This document shows, in pieces, positions 27,199 through 37,154 of a stretch of DNA of 64,000 bases; the stretch's first letter is position 1; every line of letters starts with the position of its first letter. A program made the position numbers and the translations under genes. The notes beneath the pieces are model-generated. The model worked only from the letters and a program-made list of their open reading frames with translations, ran no database searches and was not told the DNA's origin. The stretch comes from Bdellovibrionales bacterium (lineage in GTDB: Bacteria; Bdellovibrionota; Bdellovibrionia; Bdellovibrionales; UBA1609), in assembly GCA_019695175.1 (NCBI GenBank), contig JAIBAM010000001.1:62001-126000 (forward strand), written 5' to 3'.

Positions 27199-27501
27199 TT
27201 GCTACAACAAAAACACTATTTGATTTCTGGCAAAGTTCAAGGGGTTGGTTTTCGTATTTTTGTAAAAAGTTGTGCCCAAAAATTCCCTCTACTTGGGTGG
27301 ACCCGCAATTTGCTGGATGGTCGTGTTGAAATTTTAGCTCAAGGTAACGAGAGCGATTTATATCAATTCCAAAACCAACTTTTAAAAGGCTCCCCAAATA
27401 GTTTAGTAAGCTTTATTGAGGTAAAATTAGTACAAACAAAGATAAAAATGCTAGGATTTACAATTCTTGAAGATGGAGGAACACCTTGGGAAGAAAAATA
27501 A
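27199..27501 (+). CDS. acyP: Acylphosphatase
   Basis: Small hydrolase of acyl phosphates, 100 aa. Hallmark GKVQGVGFRIFVKSCA (11-26) holds the catalytic Arg, and GWTRNLLDGRVEILAQG (33-49) the catalytic Asn. The start is TTG 27199 with AAGGAG well spaced. Its final 16 bases overlap the next small gene, so translation is coupled. Confidence 0.93.
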   Translation: MLQQKHYLISGKVQGVGFRIFVKSCAQKFPLLGWTRNLLDGRVEILAQGNESDLYQFQNQLLKGSPNSLVSFIEVKLVQTKIKMLGFTILEDGGTPWEEK

Positions 27502-27896
27502 CCCTAACAATCATTGCCTATTGTTTTCTTATAAGTACAATCCCCTCAAGAGCTTTTGCTGAAGAGCCCTCTGCAGGGCGCCCAGTTTCTGGACCCAGAA
27601 AGCAAATTGCTACTATTATTTTTGCAGGACTCGCAGGAGCCGTATTGGGTTTAAGCACATTAAGTTTTTATTCTCGTCCGCAGGATAAACTCCCCAATAT
27701 CGCTGTTGGTGCTGCTGTAGGTGTCATTATTGGAACGGGCTATACTACCTACCAAACCGCAGTGGAACCGCATCGTCGCTATGCCCATCGTCACCATGAA
27801 AGTTCCTTAAAAAATTTGCCAAATCTACTGGATGAGCGGGATCGTTTCTCCACACGAGACACACCTATGGAGTTAAGTTACACTTTTACTTTTTAA
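27486..27896 (+). CDS. Small exported or membrane protein, unrecognised
   Basis: 136 aa. TTG 27486 is preceded by GGAGG within acyP. N-terminal signal peptide with a likely cleavage site after SRAFA (about residue 25). Two short Gly-rich hydrophobic segments (IIFAGLAGAVLGLSTLSFY, 44-62; IAVGAAVGVIIGTGY, about 72-86) are joined by a charged loop. A His/Arg-rich polar C-terminal tail follows. No known domain. It is coupled to acyP by overlap, with no functional link evident. Confidence 0.6.
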   Translation: MGRKITLTIIAYCFLISTIPSRAFAEEPSAGRPVSGPRKQIATIIFAGLAGAVLGLSTLSFYSRPQDKLPNIAVGAAVGVIIGTGYTTYQTAVEPHRRYAHRHHESSLKNLPNLLDERDRFSTRDTPMELSYTFTF

Positions 27897-28007
27897 CAGT
27901 AAGAGTTCAACCCCAGTCTGAGTCACTTTGATGAACCCCTGAACTTTCATGGACCCATGAGCTCACATTGGACATTTAAAAACTCATGTTGATTTTCCAA
28001 AAATTTA

Positions 28008-29237
28008 ATGCAAGGGTTTCATCATAAAATGAAAATGTTATTGACCGTTCTTACTTTCTTATTTGTTCTTGCTTTGCACTCCTCCATAGCTCTGATGGAG
28101 ATTTTTGCATGGTCCATTTGCTTGCTCACTGTTTGTCTTAAACTAGGGCATCCTAATTTTAAAAAATTTAGTCCTTCTGATTTCCCTCTGTGGATACCAT
28201 TAATTAGTTTAGCAATTTGGGCAGGCTTTTCTCTGTTAGTAAATCCTAACTTAAAGCCGTTTATGTTCCAGTTTGGATTCTTTAAATGGATCCTTTTGCT
28301 TTGGTCTTTCACCTGGTGTCTCAACTCTGTTTGGTCAGAAAACTTTGAGACTCGCCTCATAAAGGTCTGGATTATTCTTATGATTACCACTAGTAGCTAT
28401 GGTTTTCTTCAATTCCTTACGGGAGTTGATTTAATTGGCCTTCACTCCAAAACGGGGGGATCCATGGGCGATGGAACCTGGAGACCCACCGGTTTTTTTT
28501 CCATGTCTCTGACCTATGCTTATTGCATCGGAGCTTCCGCTTTTATTTGTACCTTTGCAGCACTGAAACTTAAAAATAAAACTTGGTTTTATGTTTCTGC
28601 TATTTTTGGAGTTTTGGGAGTTTTAGTAGCTGCGTCCCGGGGTGCTTGGATTGGAATTCTTTTAACACTTTTTCTTTATTTCCTCTTTGCTCAACGACGC
28701 CTGATTATTCCATTTTTTATTTTGTCGGGAATTTCTTTTGGTGCTCTTGTGATGAAATCAGAATCTGCCTATCGCAGAATTTCTGAACTCTTACATGGTC
28801 AACTGGATGAAAGCAGCCAAATTCGGTACCATCTATGGCAAGCTTATACAAAAATGATTGCTGAACATCCCTTCCTAGGGGTTGGCCTTTTTCAAACGGA
28901 ACAGTTCTTGCCTGAATACTACAAAAAAATAAATATTCAAGAGTCCTTTGTTTCCCATGCACACAACATTTATCTGCAATGGGCCGCAGGCGCTGGACTA
29001 CCAGCACTTATTTTATTTTTGTTCATTGCAGGATATTTTCTCATCAAATCCTTTCAATTGACTAAAACCTCCCCATGGGGTTGGGCCCTTTTCCTGGCTC
29101 AAGTCTATCTTTTGATTGGCGGCTTAACCGAGGCCAATTTTATTGATGCCGAAGTCAACCACATTTGGATTTTCTCTTGGGCTTTGACTCAGTTTTTTTC
29201 TGTCACTCAGCCACTGGCTCACGCAAAATCTGCTTAG
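28008..29237 (+). CDS. O-antigen ligase/polymerase family (WaaL/Wzy_C) membrane protein
   Basis: 409 aa, 10-12 hydrophobic segments. The Wzy_C-type region shows VAASRGAWIGILLTLFLYFLF (about 204-224) and a large periplasmic loop with HPFLGVGLFQTEQFLPEYY and FVSHAHNIYLQWAAGAGLPAL (conserved His). Such proteins either ligate O-antigen to lipid A-core (WaaL) or polymerise repeat units (Wzy); sequence alone does not settle it. The start may be ATG 28008 or ATG 28029. It opens the polysaccharide locus. Confidence 0.85.
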   Translation: MQGFHHKMKMLLTVLTFLFVLALHSSIALMEIFAWSICLLTVCLKLGHPNFKKFSPSDFPLWIPLISLAIWAGFSLLVNPNLKPFMFQFGFFKWILLLWSFTWCLNSVWSENFETRLIKVWIILMITTSSYGFLQFLTGVDLIGLHSKTGGSMGDGTWRPTGFFSMSLTYAYCIGASAFICTFAALKLKNKTWFYVSAIFGVLGVLVAASRGAWIGILLTLFLYFLFAQRRLIIPFFILSGISFGALVMKSESAYRRISELLHGQLDESSQIRYHLWQAYTKMIAEHPFLGVGLFQTEQFLPEYYKKINIQESFVSHAHNIYLQWAAGAGLPALILFLFIAGYFLIKSFQLTKTSPWGWALFLAQVYLLIGGLTEANFIDAEVNHIWIFSWALTQFFSVTQPLAHAKSA

Positions 29238-29678
29238 AAAGTAAGTAAATTTGAGTCTGACTTGAGCTCTCTACCAGAACATTATCAAAAGAGGGATTCG
29301 AGGGTCTTGTACCGACTGTCGTTAGAATTGAGTTTGACCGGTTAATTATTTTATGCACCACCTATAGAGGTGAACGCATCTGGACGAGAGATTCAAATTC
29401 CATTTTTTAAATCATTCGATTTGCGAATAGAAACTCTATATTTAAGAAGCCAGGTTACTTAAAATTTCCTTGCTTAATTAAGTTACTTTAATACCTTGTC
29501 ATATTTATGTTATGCTCCTTTCTTGATATAACTCCCGAAAGATTTGTTTTCCAGGGTAATACTGGGGAGCCCAGCTGTTAAACCCTAATGACCAAGCGGA
29601 ACAATCCCGGACTTGAGGCCAAATGAAACAAAAAGAGGTACATGGTTCTTATCTTTCTGAAAAAAAAGAGAATGAATT
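29238..29678. other. Intergenic leader region with nested hairpin
   Basis: 441 bases without a gene. A nested stem-loop is visible at 29553-29586: outer AGGGT/ACCCT, inner CTGGG-gag-CCCAG. It lies 93 bases before the next ORF. A 13-base stretch at 29573-29585 resembles part of the JUMPstart sequence of polysaccharide loci, but the ops core is absent. No promoter is convincing. Confidence 0.4.
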
Positions 29679-31208
29679 GTGATAACGTACAAAGTGATAA
29701 AGAATCCTCTTTTCTTAGCTACATTTTTCTCAATCTGTTATTTTATGACTCTTGGTATGTACACTCTAAAGCGCGACTTTATTGATAAGTGTGACGGTTA
29801 TAATTATATTACTAATGGATATAGTTTATTAAAAAATAAAGAGGAATTTACTTTTGTTTCTATAAATCCCTATAAAAAATTTCAAAAAGAACAAAAAAAC
29901 TACACCCCTAACATAAGAGCCTACCCCAGCAAAGCATGGTCAATTTTAAGTTATCTAGTTTCATTAGAGGGAAGTTCAATTTTTCCTAAACGAGCTTCTT
30001 GGATTAGTATTCTTTCAGCCAGCTTTGGTATCTTTTTCTTTTTTTTATTTTGTCATTTCATGACAAATATTGAATTTGCTGTAGTGTCTACCTTCACACT
30101 CATAATGAACAAAATGATGCTTTCTTATTTAGGCAGACCACTTACTGATCCCATTTGTTGGTCATGTATTATGGGGTGCTTGTACTTTTCTACGAGTGAA
30201 AAACTACACCGCCTATGGTTTGCCGCTCTCTTTCTTGGTTTGTCATTCGTGTTTAGGGCACAAAGCTTTTTTATTCTTCCATTTTGGATTGCAGCTGGTT
30301 ACCTACTTTCCAAAAAGTCTAAGGGGAATCAATTGAACTACTTATTAATAATTACCTTTCCTATTATGGTATTTTATTTGTTTCAATTTTTTTCTAATAC
30401 TTTGTTGCTACAAGCTCAGGAAATAAATAACACCTCAAAGAACTTTTATTGGAATTGGTTTGTAGATTCAGTATCAAAAATTAGTCTCAATTCCTATTTA
30501 AGAGAGCTATTTCGTATTTTAAATGAAATATATTCTGCAGATTTTATTCTTTTTTCATTTTTAATTTCTTTCTGTATTTTATATAAAAAAAATATTTCAA
30601 ATCAACTTAAGTTTTTCTGGATTATTGCAGCTTTTGGATTTATTTTTCCTGTAATATTATACTCTTCATCAGTAGCTTATGATAATCGCTACTTAATATA
30701 TTCATATCCAATTTTTATTTTAACATCTCAATTGGTATTAGCTGATTGGATTGGTCCTTTCATTCCCTTAACATTGAAGCTTAGAATTAAAAACAGTATC
30801 ATCCCAACGTCTGTATTTTTACTATCTCTGATAGTCGTTATTAAATTGGTGATCTTTGTCGTCAACAAAGAAAGTTGGACTCTTACTGAACCCAGACTGC
30901 CAATTGCAAATCATTTTTTTTACGACGAAGAATTGGTACTCTCAAATAAATCTGCTGCTACGTTGATAACAGGGAGTCGTAAGTTGGCAATGTTACCATC
31001 CTATGAAGAGTTTTATTCGGGTGAAAATTCTCTTGTGAGCACTATCGTTATATTTTTTGACCACATCTGCGATTTTATAAATCCAAAAGAAGAAATAGGA
31101 TGGATAAATAAAGATAATTTAATTGATCACAAAGGAAACACTTTTAAGCTTGAAGCCAACTTGAGCTCAAAGGAAATAAAAATATATACTCGAAAAAACA
31201 GTCATTAG
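29679..31208 (+). CDS. Polytopic membrane protein, probably GT-C-type glycosyltransferase
   Basis: 509 aa with about 11-12 hydrophobic segments. The first periplasmic loop carries acidic residues (DKCDGYNYI, about 37-45), as in GT39/PMT/ArnT-type transferases using polyprenyl-phosphate sugars. A loop RPLTDPICW occurs near 153. A soluble C-terminal part (about 400-509) follows the last membrane segment. No exact family signature; Wzy is the alternative. Starts at GTG 29679 with no strong SD. AT-rich compared with the flanking genes. Confidence 0.55.
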   Translation: MITYKVIKNPLFLATFFSICYFMTLGMYTLKRDFIDKCDGYNYITNGYSLLKNKEEFTFVSINPYKKFQKEQKNYTPNIRAYPSKAWSILSYLVSLEGSSIFPKRASWISILSASFGIFFFFLFCHFMTNIEFAVVSTFTLIMNKMMLSYLGRPLTDPICWSCIMGCLYFSTSEKLHRLWFAALFLGLSFVFRAQSFFILPFWIAAGYLLSKKSKGNQLNYLLIITFPIMVFYLFQFFSNTLLLQAQEINNTSKNFYWNWFVDSVSKISLNSYLRELFRILNEIYSADFILFSFLISFCILYKKNISNQLKFFWIIAAFGFIFPVILYSSSVAYDNRYLIYSYPIFILTSQLVLADWIGPFIPLTLKLRIKNSIIPTSVFLLSLIVVIKLVIFVVNKESWTLTEPRLPIANHFFYDEELVLSNKSAATLITGSRKLAMLPSYEEFYSGENSLVSTIVIFFDHICDFINPKEEIGWINKDNLIDHKGNTFKLEANLSSKEIKIYTRKNSH

Positions 31209-31872
31209 TTCCAATGGCGGAAGGTTAGGCTTTTTTCTTCTCATGGAAAGCACGAATTTTTGCAAACTTTTTGTGGTTACATGATTTGATGGGTTGCACA
31301 GAAAGTCTTGGATAATTTCGCCCTGGTCGACGCTTTTATTTGACCGCACAGACTCCGCGCAGAATTTGATTTGCCAATTCTTGCGTACTTTGATTTGTAA
31401 TCTAGCGGTCAATAATTGCAAATATATTTCAACTGATAACTTCGGTAGCGTTTTTGAAATTTGCCAACTTATTTTCCAGATTAATTTTGTCTTCTTCAAC
31501 TACGGTATCTACCACCATTTCTGTTGTACTTTAGAATTCAAACTTCGAAAATAATTTTGTGATGAGATATAGTATCCATTCCCGTTACGGTTAAACGTCA
31601 TCGAGATTAAAAGTCCTGCGGTGTATTCAAGCGGGAGTGAACGTTTGCGAGTAAAATCTGACAATGACACTCTATAACTGAGAAGTTTTTGGTTACGATC
31701 AGAGATAAATGATGAGAATCAATTGTGTATTGCTGCACCACGGACACGTCATAAATATCCTTTAGTTAGTAGCTCATAAAAGTTCGGCTGGTTCTGGGCT
31801 TTTTTTTAACCAACAAAGTATTTTCTCATTCGAGACTTTCAAGTTAATTCCCTTAACCCGCCGCCATTGTTA
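31209..31872. other. 664-base spacer between convergent genes, possibly decayed coding sequence
   Basis: Two genes end toward each other here, so no promoters are needed, yet the gap is long. Fragmentary minus-strand frames occur (31167-31499, plus a 28-codon piece beginning near 31515), with coding-like composition but frame breaks and no recognised homologue. A T8 run at 31800-31807 follows a GC-richer stretch, a weak terminator candidate on the plus strand. I call no gene. Confidence 0.35.
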
Positions 31873-32946
31873 TTAGTTCACTATTGGAGGTGGCAAATTA
31901 AAAAGTGCTCTTTCTACAAGCTGTTGAACAATTACTTTAGGGTTTTCATTTTTTATGAGATCCCAATCAATCTGGTAGGTCCATCTGTAGTAAACTCGCC
32001 TAAAGTGTTCACTCAAAAAAGGGATCATATCTTTCATAAATGAGTCTCTAAAAACAACTGCCCTTAAGTCATCACAAGATTCACATTTTGAAATAACGTC
32101 TTCATAAAAACCTCCCCTCAAAACAGTAAAGGTCTTTGCTCTTCGTTGAAAATTAGGTATAAGTTTTTGAAATTTTTCTTTTATTGGCAGAGGTCCCAGC
32201 ATGACAGTTAGGTCTAAATGACCCGCCTCCATTTCAGCAATAAAAAAATGAGAAAGTGGAATGGGAATCAATCTTAATCCTTTCATCAATTCGATATACC
32301 CAAAGTAAGCTCCCATTTCAGTCCAATGAGTATCCGTTTGATGATAAAGCTTATGATCTTTTTTTTCAGCAAGGAGTCGTTTTCTTGGATCTATAATACC
32401 AATCTCTGCTTCTTGTAAGGCGCTAGCAAGTTGATCCAAACGAGAAATTTTCCCCCTTTTCTTTATCCATTTTGGCAAATATGAATCTCCATAAATTGTA
32501 TGTGCATTAGGTGTAACCATAAATAAAAATTGAGCACCTATTTTTTTAGCATTCATAATTTGTAATTCAATATATTTAACCCATAATTTAACTTCTTCGG
32601 AGGTAAAAGGACGATCGTTCTGATAATCTAGCAAATTATTTTCTCCTCGATAAAATAACCAGCCTTCTCTACCTTCCAGAACATTTTCATTTGAATAGCC
32701 ATCGATTTGAACAGTCAACAACTCTTTAAACTTAAGCAATTCAGTTCTAAAACTGAAGTTGTCTTCTAAATATTTATCTAACCTTAACAAGTATTTAGAC
32801 TTAAAAATACTCTTAATAGGGGGTGCTTCAGCGAGCAATCTATTCTCTGTGATGAGTTCATTTTTATGCCCAAATAGCATTGCAACAAGTGGTGTACTAA
32901 TTATACAAACAAAGATGAATATAAAAAATAGTTCAGTTTTTTTCAT
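31873..32946 (-). CDS. AlgJ/AlgX-type SGNH acyltransferase-like protein
   Basis: Periplasmic sugar O-acetylation partner of an MBOAT protein, 357 aa. An N-terminal membrane anchor/signal (6-25) precedes an SGNH-hydrolase-like domain. That domain has EGWLFYRGENN (94-104), TPNAHTIYGDSYLP (145-158), the catalytic DTHW (205-208) and RDSF (300-303, the nucleophile Ser in a GDSF-like block). It starts three bases after the end of the MBOAT gene and is therefore co-transcribed with it. It probably transfers acetyl groups onto the polysaccharide made by the surrounding locus. Confidence 0.85.
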   Translation of the reverse strand: MKKTELFFIFIFVCIISTPLVAMLFGHKNELITENRLLAEAPPIKSIFKSKYLLRLDKYLEDNFSFRTELLKFKELLTVQIDGYSNENVLEGREGWLFYRGENNLLDYQNDRPFTSEEVKLWVKYIELQIMNAKKIGAQFLFMVTPNAHTIYGDSYLPKWIKKRGKISRLDQLASALQEAEIGIIDPRKRLLAEKKDHKLYHQTDTHWTEMGAYFGYIELMKGLRLIPIPLSHFFIAEMEAGHLDLTVMLGPLPIKEKFQKLIPNFQRRAKTFTVLRGGFYEDVISKCESCDDLRAVVFRDSFMKDMIPFLSEHFRRVYYRWTYQIDWDLIKNENPKVIVQQLVERALFNLPPPIVN

Positions 32947-32949
32947 TTT

Positions 32950-34349
32950 TTAAAATCGAAAATAAATGAAGGGATTAAAAGTAGCACCTGCCAACCGAGA
33001 TAATGAAAGCATAAATATCAAAAGAAGTAAAATTTCATAAAGTCCCATAACCTTTTTGAAACAGTTCTTGATACATATAGCCAAATGCCCTGTACAAAAA
33101 AGTATTCCTAAAACCATTCCTAAAATCCCAGTGTTAAAAATAAAAGCTTGGTAAGCATTTACAGATTGTGATTCAAATGAAAACATCAATTTAATAAACG
33201 ATAAAGCAAAAGAAACTGATTCAGATCGAAAAAAAACCCAACCAGTAACAACAATTCCCAAAGTCCAAAAGTGTGACAACCAATTGTTCTTAGATAAATA
33301 TTTTTCAACACCCAGGCGCTCAATTATTAAAAATAAACCGTGCCATAATCCCCATACAACAAATGTCCAACAAGCACCATGCCATAATCCGCAAAGAAAA
33401 AATACTATGATTAAATTTATATAAGTTCTAGAAATGGAATAACGATTTCCACCTAGTGGTATGTACAAATAATCACGAAACCAACTAGAAAGAGAAATAT
33501 GCCATCTTCTCCAAAATTCAGTTACTGAACGAGATCGATAAGGAAAATCAAAGTTTTCTTGAAAATGAAATCCAAACATCCGTGCCAAGCCAATAGCCAT
33601 GTCTGAGTAGCCTGAAAAATCAAAATAGATTTGAAGGGTATAGTTGACAGCTCCTAACCAAGCCAAAATTGTAGATAAATGAGTCGGAGGTGTCGCAAAT
33701 ATTTTGTCCACGCTATAAGCAACAAAGTTTGATATTAACACCTTTTTAGAAAGTCCTAAGATAAATCTCTCAATTCCAATATAGAAATCACTACGACTAA
33801 TGAGTCGTGCTCCAGAGTCCAATACAAAATGACTGTAACGTACGATAGGACCAGCTATTTGATGAGGAAAAAGAAAAAAATATAAAGCCAAGGTAGTAAT
33901 TTTTTTTCAGCTTGAATTTTTATTTTATACACATCTATCAAATAAGAAATTGCATGAAATACAATAAAAGAAATCCCAAGAGGTAGATGAATCTGTATTT
34001 TTGGATTGGGAACTTGAAAAGAAAATATTTTTAAAAAACTGACAATTGTCTCTACAATAAATGAGCTATACTTAATCACTATCAAAAGTAAAAGATTAAA
34101 CCCTACACCAAATTTTAAAAGAATTTTTCGGTGTTTACCCAAAGCTTTTTCCATTTTTATTGCTAGAGAGTAATTCAAAAGTACAACTCCCAAAAGGACA
34201 AAAATATTCCAGGCTTCACCCCAAACATAAAAAAGAGCACTAACCCCGAGTAAAAAAAAATTTTTAAAACAAGGATTCTTAATGGACCAATAACCACCGA
34301 TTACCAAAGGTAGAAAGAAAAAAATAAATTGAATCGATGGAAATAGCAT
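32950..34349 (-). pseudogene. AlgI-like MBOAT O-acyltransferase, frameshifted at an A8 run
   Basis: Membrane O-acyltransferase that would pass acetyl groups to the AlgJ-like partner. Two frames make one AlgI protein. The first (33855-34349) carries the N-terminal half up to PLGISFIVFHAISYLIDVY, and leaves family sequence after AEKK (residue 150). The second (32950-33891) starts with ALYFFLFPHQIAGPIVRY and carries the MBOAT core FWRRWHISLSSWFRDYLYIPLGG and LWHGACWT. Adding one A to the eight A's at 33900-33907 joins them into an open frame of 466 aa, normal AlgI length. It may be a true mutation, a phase-variable or slippage-rescued gene, or an assembly error. Confidence 0.85.
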
Positions 34350-34551
34350 AGGGAGTCACATTTATGAGGTAAATTCACTAATTTGTCTATATTCAATAAA
34401 TATTTGAGTCTAAATTGCTTCGAACATGTTTAATTCATATAAAAATTGGATTTTCATGTAATTACATCCCAGCAGTAAGTAGAACATCACTTGTTCCTTG
34501 CCCAATACAATTTAAAGCTTTATTAGATGCACACATCCAATTGGAGAAAAA

Positions 34552-35637
34552 ATGTCTAAAGTGGCGTTAATAACTGGTGTTACTGGACAGGACGGTTCTT
34601 ATCTTGCTGAGTTCCTCTTGAACAAAAACTATATTGTGCATGGCGTAAAACGTCGTAGTTCTTTATTTAACACTATTCGGATTGATCATCTCTATAGAGA
34701 TCCGCATGAAATGAATGTAAAGTTTTTCTTACACCATGGTGACCTAACTGATTCTTCTAATCTCATTCGACTCATTCAACAAATTCAGCCTGATGAAATC
34801 TATAACCTAGCCGCTCAAAGCCATGTGGCAGTTTCATTCGAAGAACCTGAGTATACTGCAAACTCTGATGCCTTGGGGACTTTGCGTATTTTAGAGGCCA
34901 TCAGGATTTTAAAATTGGAAAACAAAACCAAATTTTATCAGGCAAGCACCTCTGAACTATATGGTTACACTAAAGAATCTCCTCAAAATGAAAACACCCC
35001 TTTCTATCCCAGATCACCTTATGGGGTAGCAAAATTATACGCTTATTGGATAACGGTTAACTACCGAGAAGCTTACGGAATTTTTGCTTGTAATGGAATT
35101 TTATTTAATCATGAATCTCCAATACGGGGAGAAAACTTTGTAACCAGAAAAATATCACGTGCTCTAGCTCGAATCAAACTGGGATTGCAAAAACATCTCT
35201 ATTTAGGAAACCTTGATGCTAAGCGAGACTGGGGGCATGCTAAGGATTATGTAATTGCACAGTGGTTAATGTTACAAAATAACACTCCAGATGATTTCGT
35301 GATCGCCACTGGAGTACAGCACAGTGTCCGAGAGTTTGTAAATTTTGCTGCCACCTCGCTTGATATGGAAATCAATTGGAAGCACTCTGGTCTGAATGAA
35401 AAGGGTTATGATCAAAATGGTAACTGTATTATATCCATAGATCCCCGTTATTTTAGACCAAGTGAGGTTGATTCACTCTTGGGTGATGCAAATAAGGCAA
35501 AAAATATCTTAGGTTGGTCACCTCAGATTAGTTTTCAGGAAATGGTTCAAGAAATGGTTCAAGCAGATTTAAAATCTGCCGAAAAAGACGCTTTGATCCA
35601 AAAATATGGATTTAGAGCAAACGACTTTCATGAGTAA
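34552..35637 (+). CDS. gmd: GDP-mannose 4,6-dehydratase
   Basis: Converts GDP-D-mannose to GDP-4-keto-6-deoxy-D-mannose, 361 aa. Rossmann motif [16 protein letters not shown] (9-24), KRRSSLFNT for NADP, catalytic STSELYG and YGVAK (Tyr-x3-Lys), [15 protein letters not shown] and a full C-terminal part ([11 protein letters not shown]). Full family length. First gene of a tight plus-strand run to 41301. Its substrate would come from ManC at 47508-48581. Confidence 0.96.
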   Translation: MSKVALITGVTGQDGSYLAEFLLNKNYIVHGVKRRSSLFNTIRIDHLYRDPHEMNVKFFLHHGDLTDSSNLIRLIQQIQPDEIYNLAAQSHVAVSFEEPEYTANSDALGTLRILEAIRILKLENKTKFYQASTSELYGYTKESPQNENTPFYPRSPYGVAKLYAYWITVNYREAYGIFACNGILFNHESPIRGENFVTRKISRALARIKLGLQKHLYLGNLDAKRDWGHAKDYVIAQWLMLQNNTPDDFVIATGVQHSVREFVNFAATSLDMEINWKHSGLNEKGYDQNGNCIISIDPRYFRPSEVDSLLGDANKAKNILGWSPQISFQEMVQEMVQADLKSAEKDALIQKYGFRANDFHE

Positions 35638-35642
35638 TCCTG

Positions 35643-37154
35643 ATGATAAGTATTGAACTTCTATCAAGTCTCTTTTCATCCGTATGGGTGGCTTTACTCA
35701 ATATTATCCTTACTCCAATTTACCTCAAATACTTAGGGTCAGAATCGTATGGACTCATTGGTGTTTACACAACGCTACAAACATTGCTCCTAGTATTTGA
35801 TTTTGGGCTCGCAGCCACTGTGGGTAGGGAAATATCTCGATCTGAAAGTAAACATAAAAAAGAAACAAAAAAACTTTTTAGAATAACCTCTTCAATTTAC
35901 ATATGTATTTCAGCTGCAATAATATTGATTTCAGTTCTACTTTCACCATTTCTTACACACAACTGGCTAAAGAATGAACAACTACCTTTGAATACCATCC
36001 AGAGCTCGATTGTTTTGATTGGCCTATTAATCGCTGTTCGATGGCCCATCCCGCTCTATCAAAGCGTATTGAATAGCTCAAAAAAAATGTTCTTAGTAAG
36101 TTTAGTAACAATATTATTAACCACTATTACTGGAGTAGGTTGTTATTTTTTGATAGTCGGTATATCGAAATCAATACTACACTTTTTTCTTATGCAGATT
36201 TTATCTGGGTTAGTACAAACTCTAATTCTCAGAATGTTAATATGGAAACACCTTCAAATACGTCCTATACTTGGGCTGTACTTCAACAAGAGAATTTTTT
36301 TAAAAAACTGGCTCTTCACAAAGAACTTGGCACTCATTGGTCTCACCGGACTTATTTTATCACAAATGGACAAGATTTTCTTAAGTAAATTACTACCGCT
36401 AAATGAATTTGGAAATTATATGATTGCAACAACCTTAATGGGTGCTATCTACTTAGTTATAAATCCAATATTCAATTTTATTTACCCATACTTTTCTCGT
36501 ATCATCATTCAATACAAAAGTTATGAAGATAACATTTCTCATATTTACCAAATGAGCTCGATGCTCTTCTCTTCTATTCTATTTCCATTTGTATTCTATC
36601 TTATTTTTTTTTTAAATGAATTTCTTCAACTATGGATTAGAAATCCAAAACTGGCTGAGAACATTGCTCCTATTGCAAAGCTTTTAATTTTTGGTTCAGG
36701 ACTTCATGGTATTATGTACTTTCCTTACGCACTCACTTTAGCTTCTGGTCATCCAAAAATATCCCTTAGAATTAATCTAATACTCATCTTTGTAACAATC
36801 CCCACTATGTATATATTAGCATCAAAATATGGTGCTATTGGTGGAGCTATAACATGGGTAACAGTACAAATTTGTTATATTATATTTGGTACAATCATAA
36901 GTCATAGACAAATTTATTATGCAGGCTCTGCTTCTTTATGGCTTTTCAGGTGCTTATTCTTACCCCTTTTTGTTTTGTTATTATCAATTCCAATAATTCT
37001 TTTAATCAAGTCAACTATCGATAGTAACCCTTTAAAATTGCTATTTGGTTTCATTTTAATGACTTTAACTTCGCTGACGATTATTTTTATTTCCCCTAGC
37101 CTAAGAAGGTCCTCACTCAAAATCATATTAAATTTGAAAGGTAACCTATCATGA
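35643..37154 (+). CDS. wzx: Wzx-type polysaccharide flippase
   Basis: 503 aa, about 12-14 hydrophobic segments, RfbX/MATE-like. The N-terminus LTPIYLKYLGSESYGLIGVYTTLQTLLLVFDFGLA (about 21-56, seen as YLGSESYGLIG) is typical of Wzx. It would flip lipid-linked repeat units across the inner membrane. It begins five bases after gmd and overlaps the next gene by four bases (ATGA). Strikingly AT-rich. Confidence 0.9.
   Translation: MISIELLSSLFSSVWVALLNIILTPIYLKYLGSESYGLIGVYTTLQTLLLVFDFGLAATVGREISRSESKHKKETKKLFRITSSIYICISAAIILISVLLSPFLTHNWLKNEQLPLNTIQSSIVLIGLLIAVRWPIPLYQSVLNSSKKMFLVSLVTILLTTITGVGCYFLIVGISKSILHFFLMQILSGLVQTLILRMLIWKHLQIRPILGLYFNKRIFLKNWLFTKNLALIGLTGLILSQMDKIFLSKLLPLNEFGNYMIATTLMGAIYLVINPIFNFIYPYFSRIIIQYKSYEDNISHIYQMSSMLFSSILFPFVFYLIFFLNEFLQLWIRNPKLAENIAPIAKLLIFGSGLHGIMYFPYALTLASGHPKISLRINLILIFVTIPTMYILASKYGAIGGAITWVTVQICYIIFGTIISHRQIYYAGSASLWLFRCLFLPLFVLLLSIPIILLIKSTIDSNPLKLLFGFILMTLTSLTIIFISPSLRRSSLKIILNLKGNLS

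Noticed and set aside
29573-29585. JUMPstart-like sequence AGCTGTTAAACCC
   Set aside because: Only part of the JUMPstart consensus is matched and the functional ops core (GGCGGTAGC) is missing.
31167-31554. Overlapping ORFs on both strands, first thought to be transposase remnants
   Set aside because: No DDE or HTH motif, no terminal inverted repeats, and the frames are interrupted; described only as possible decay.
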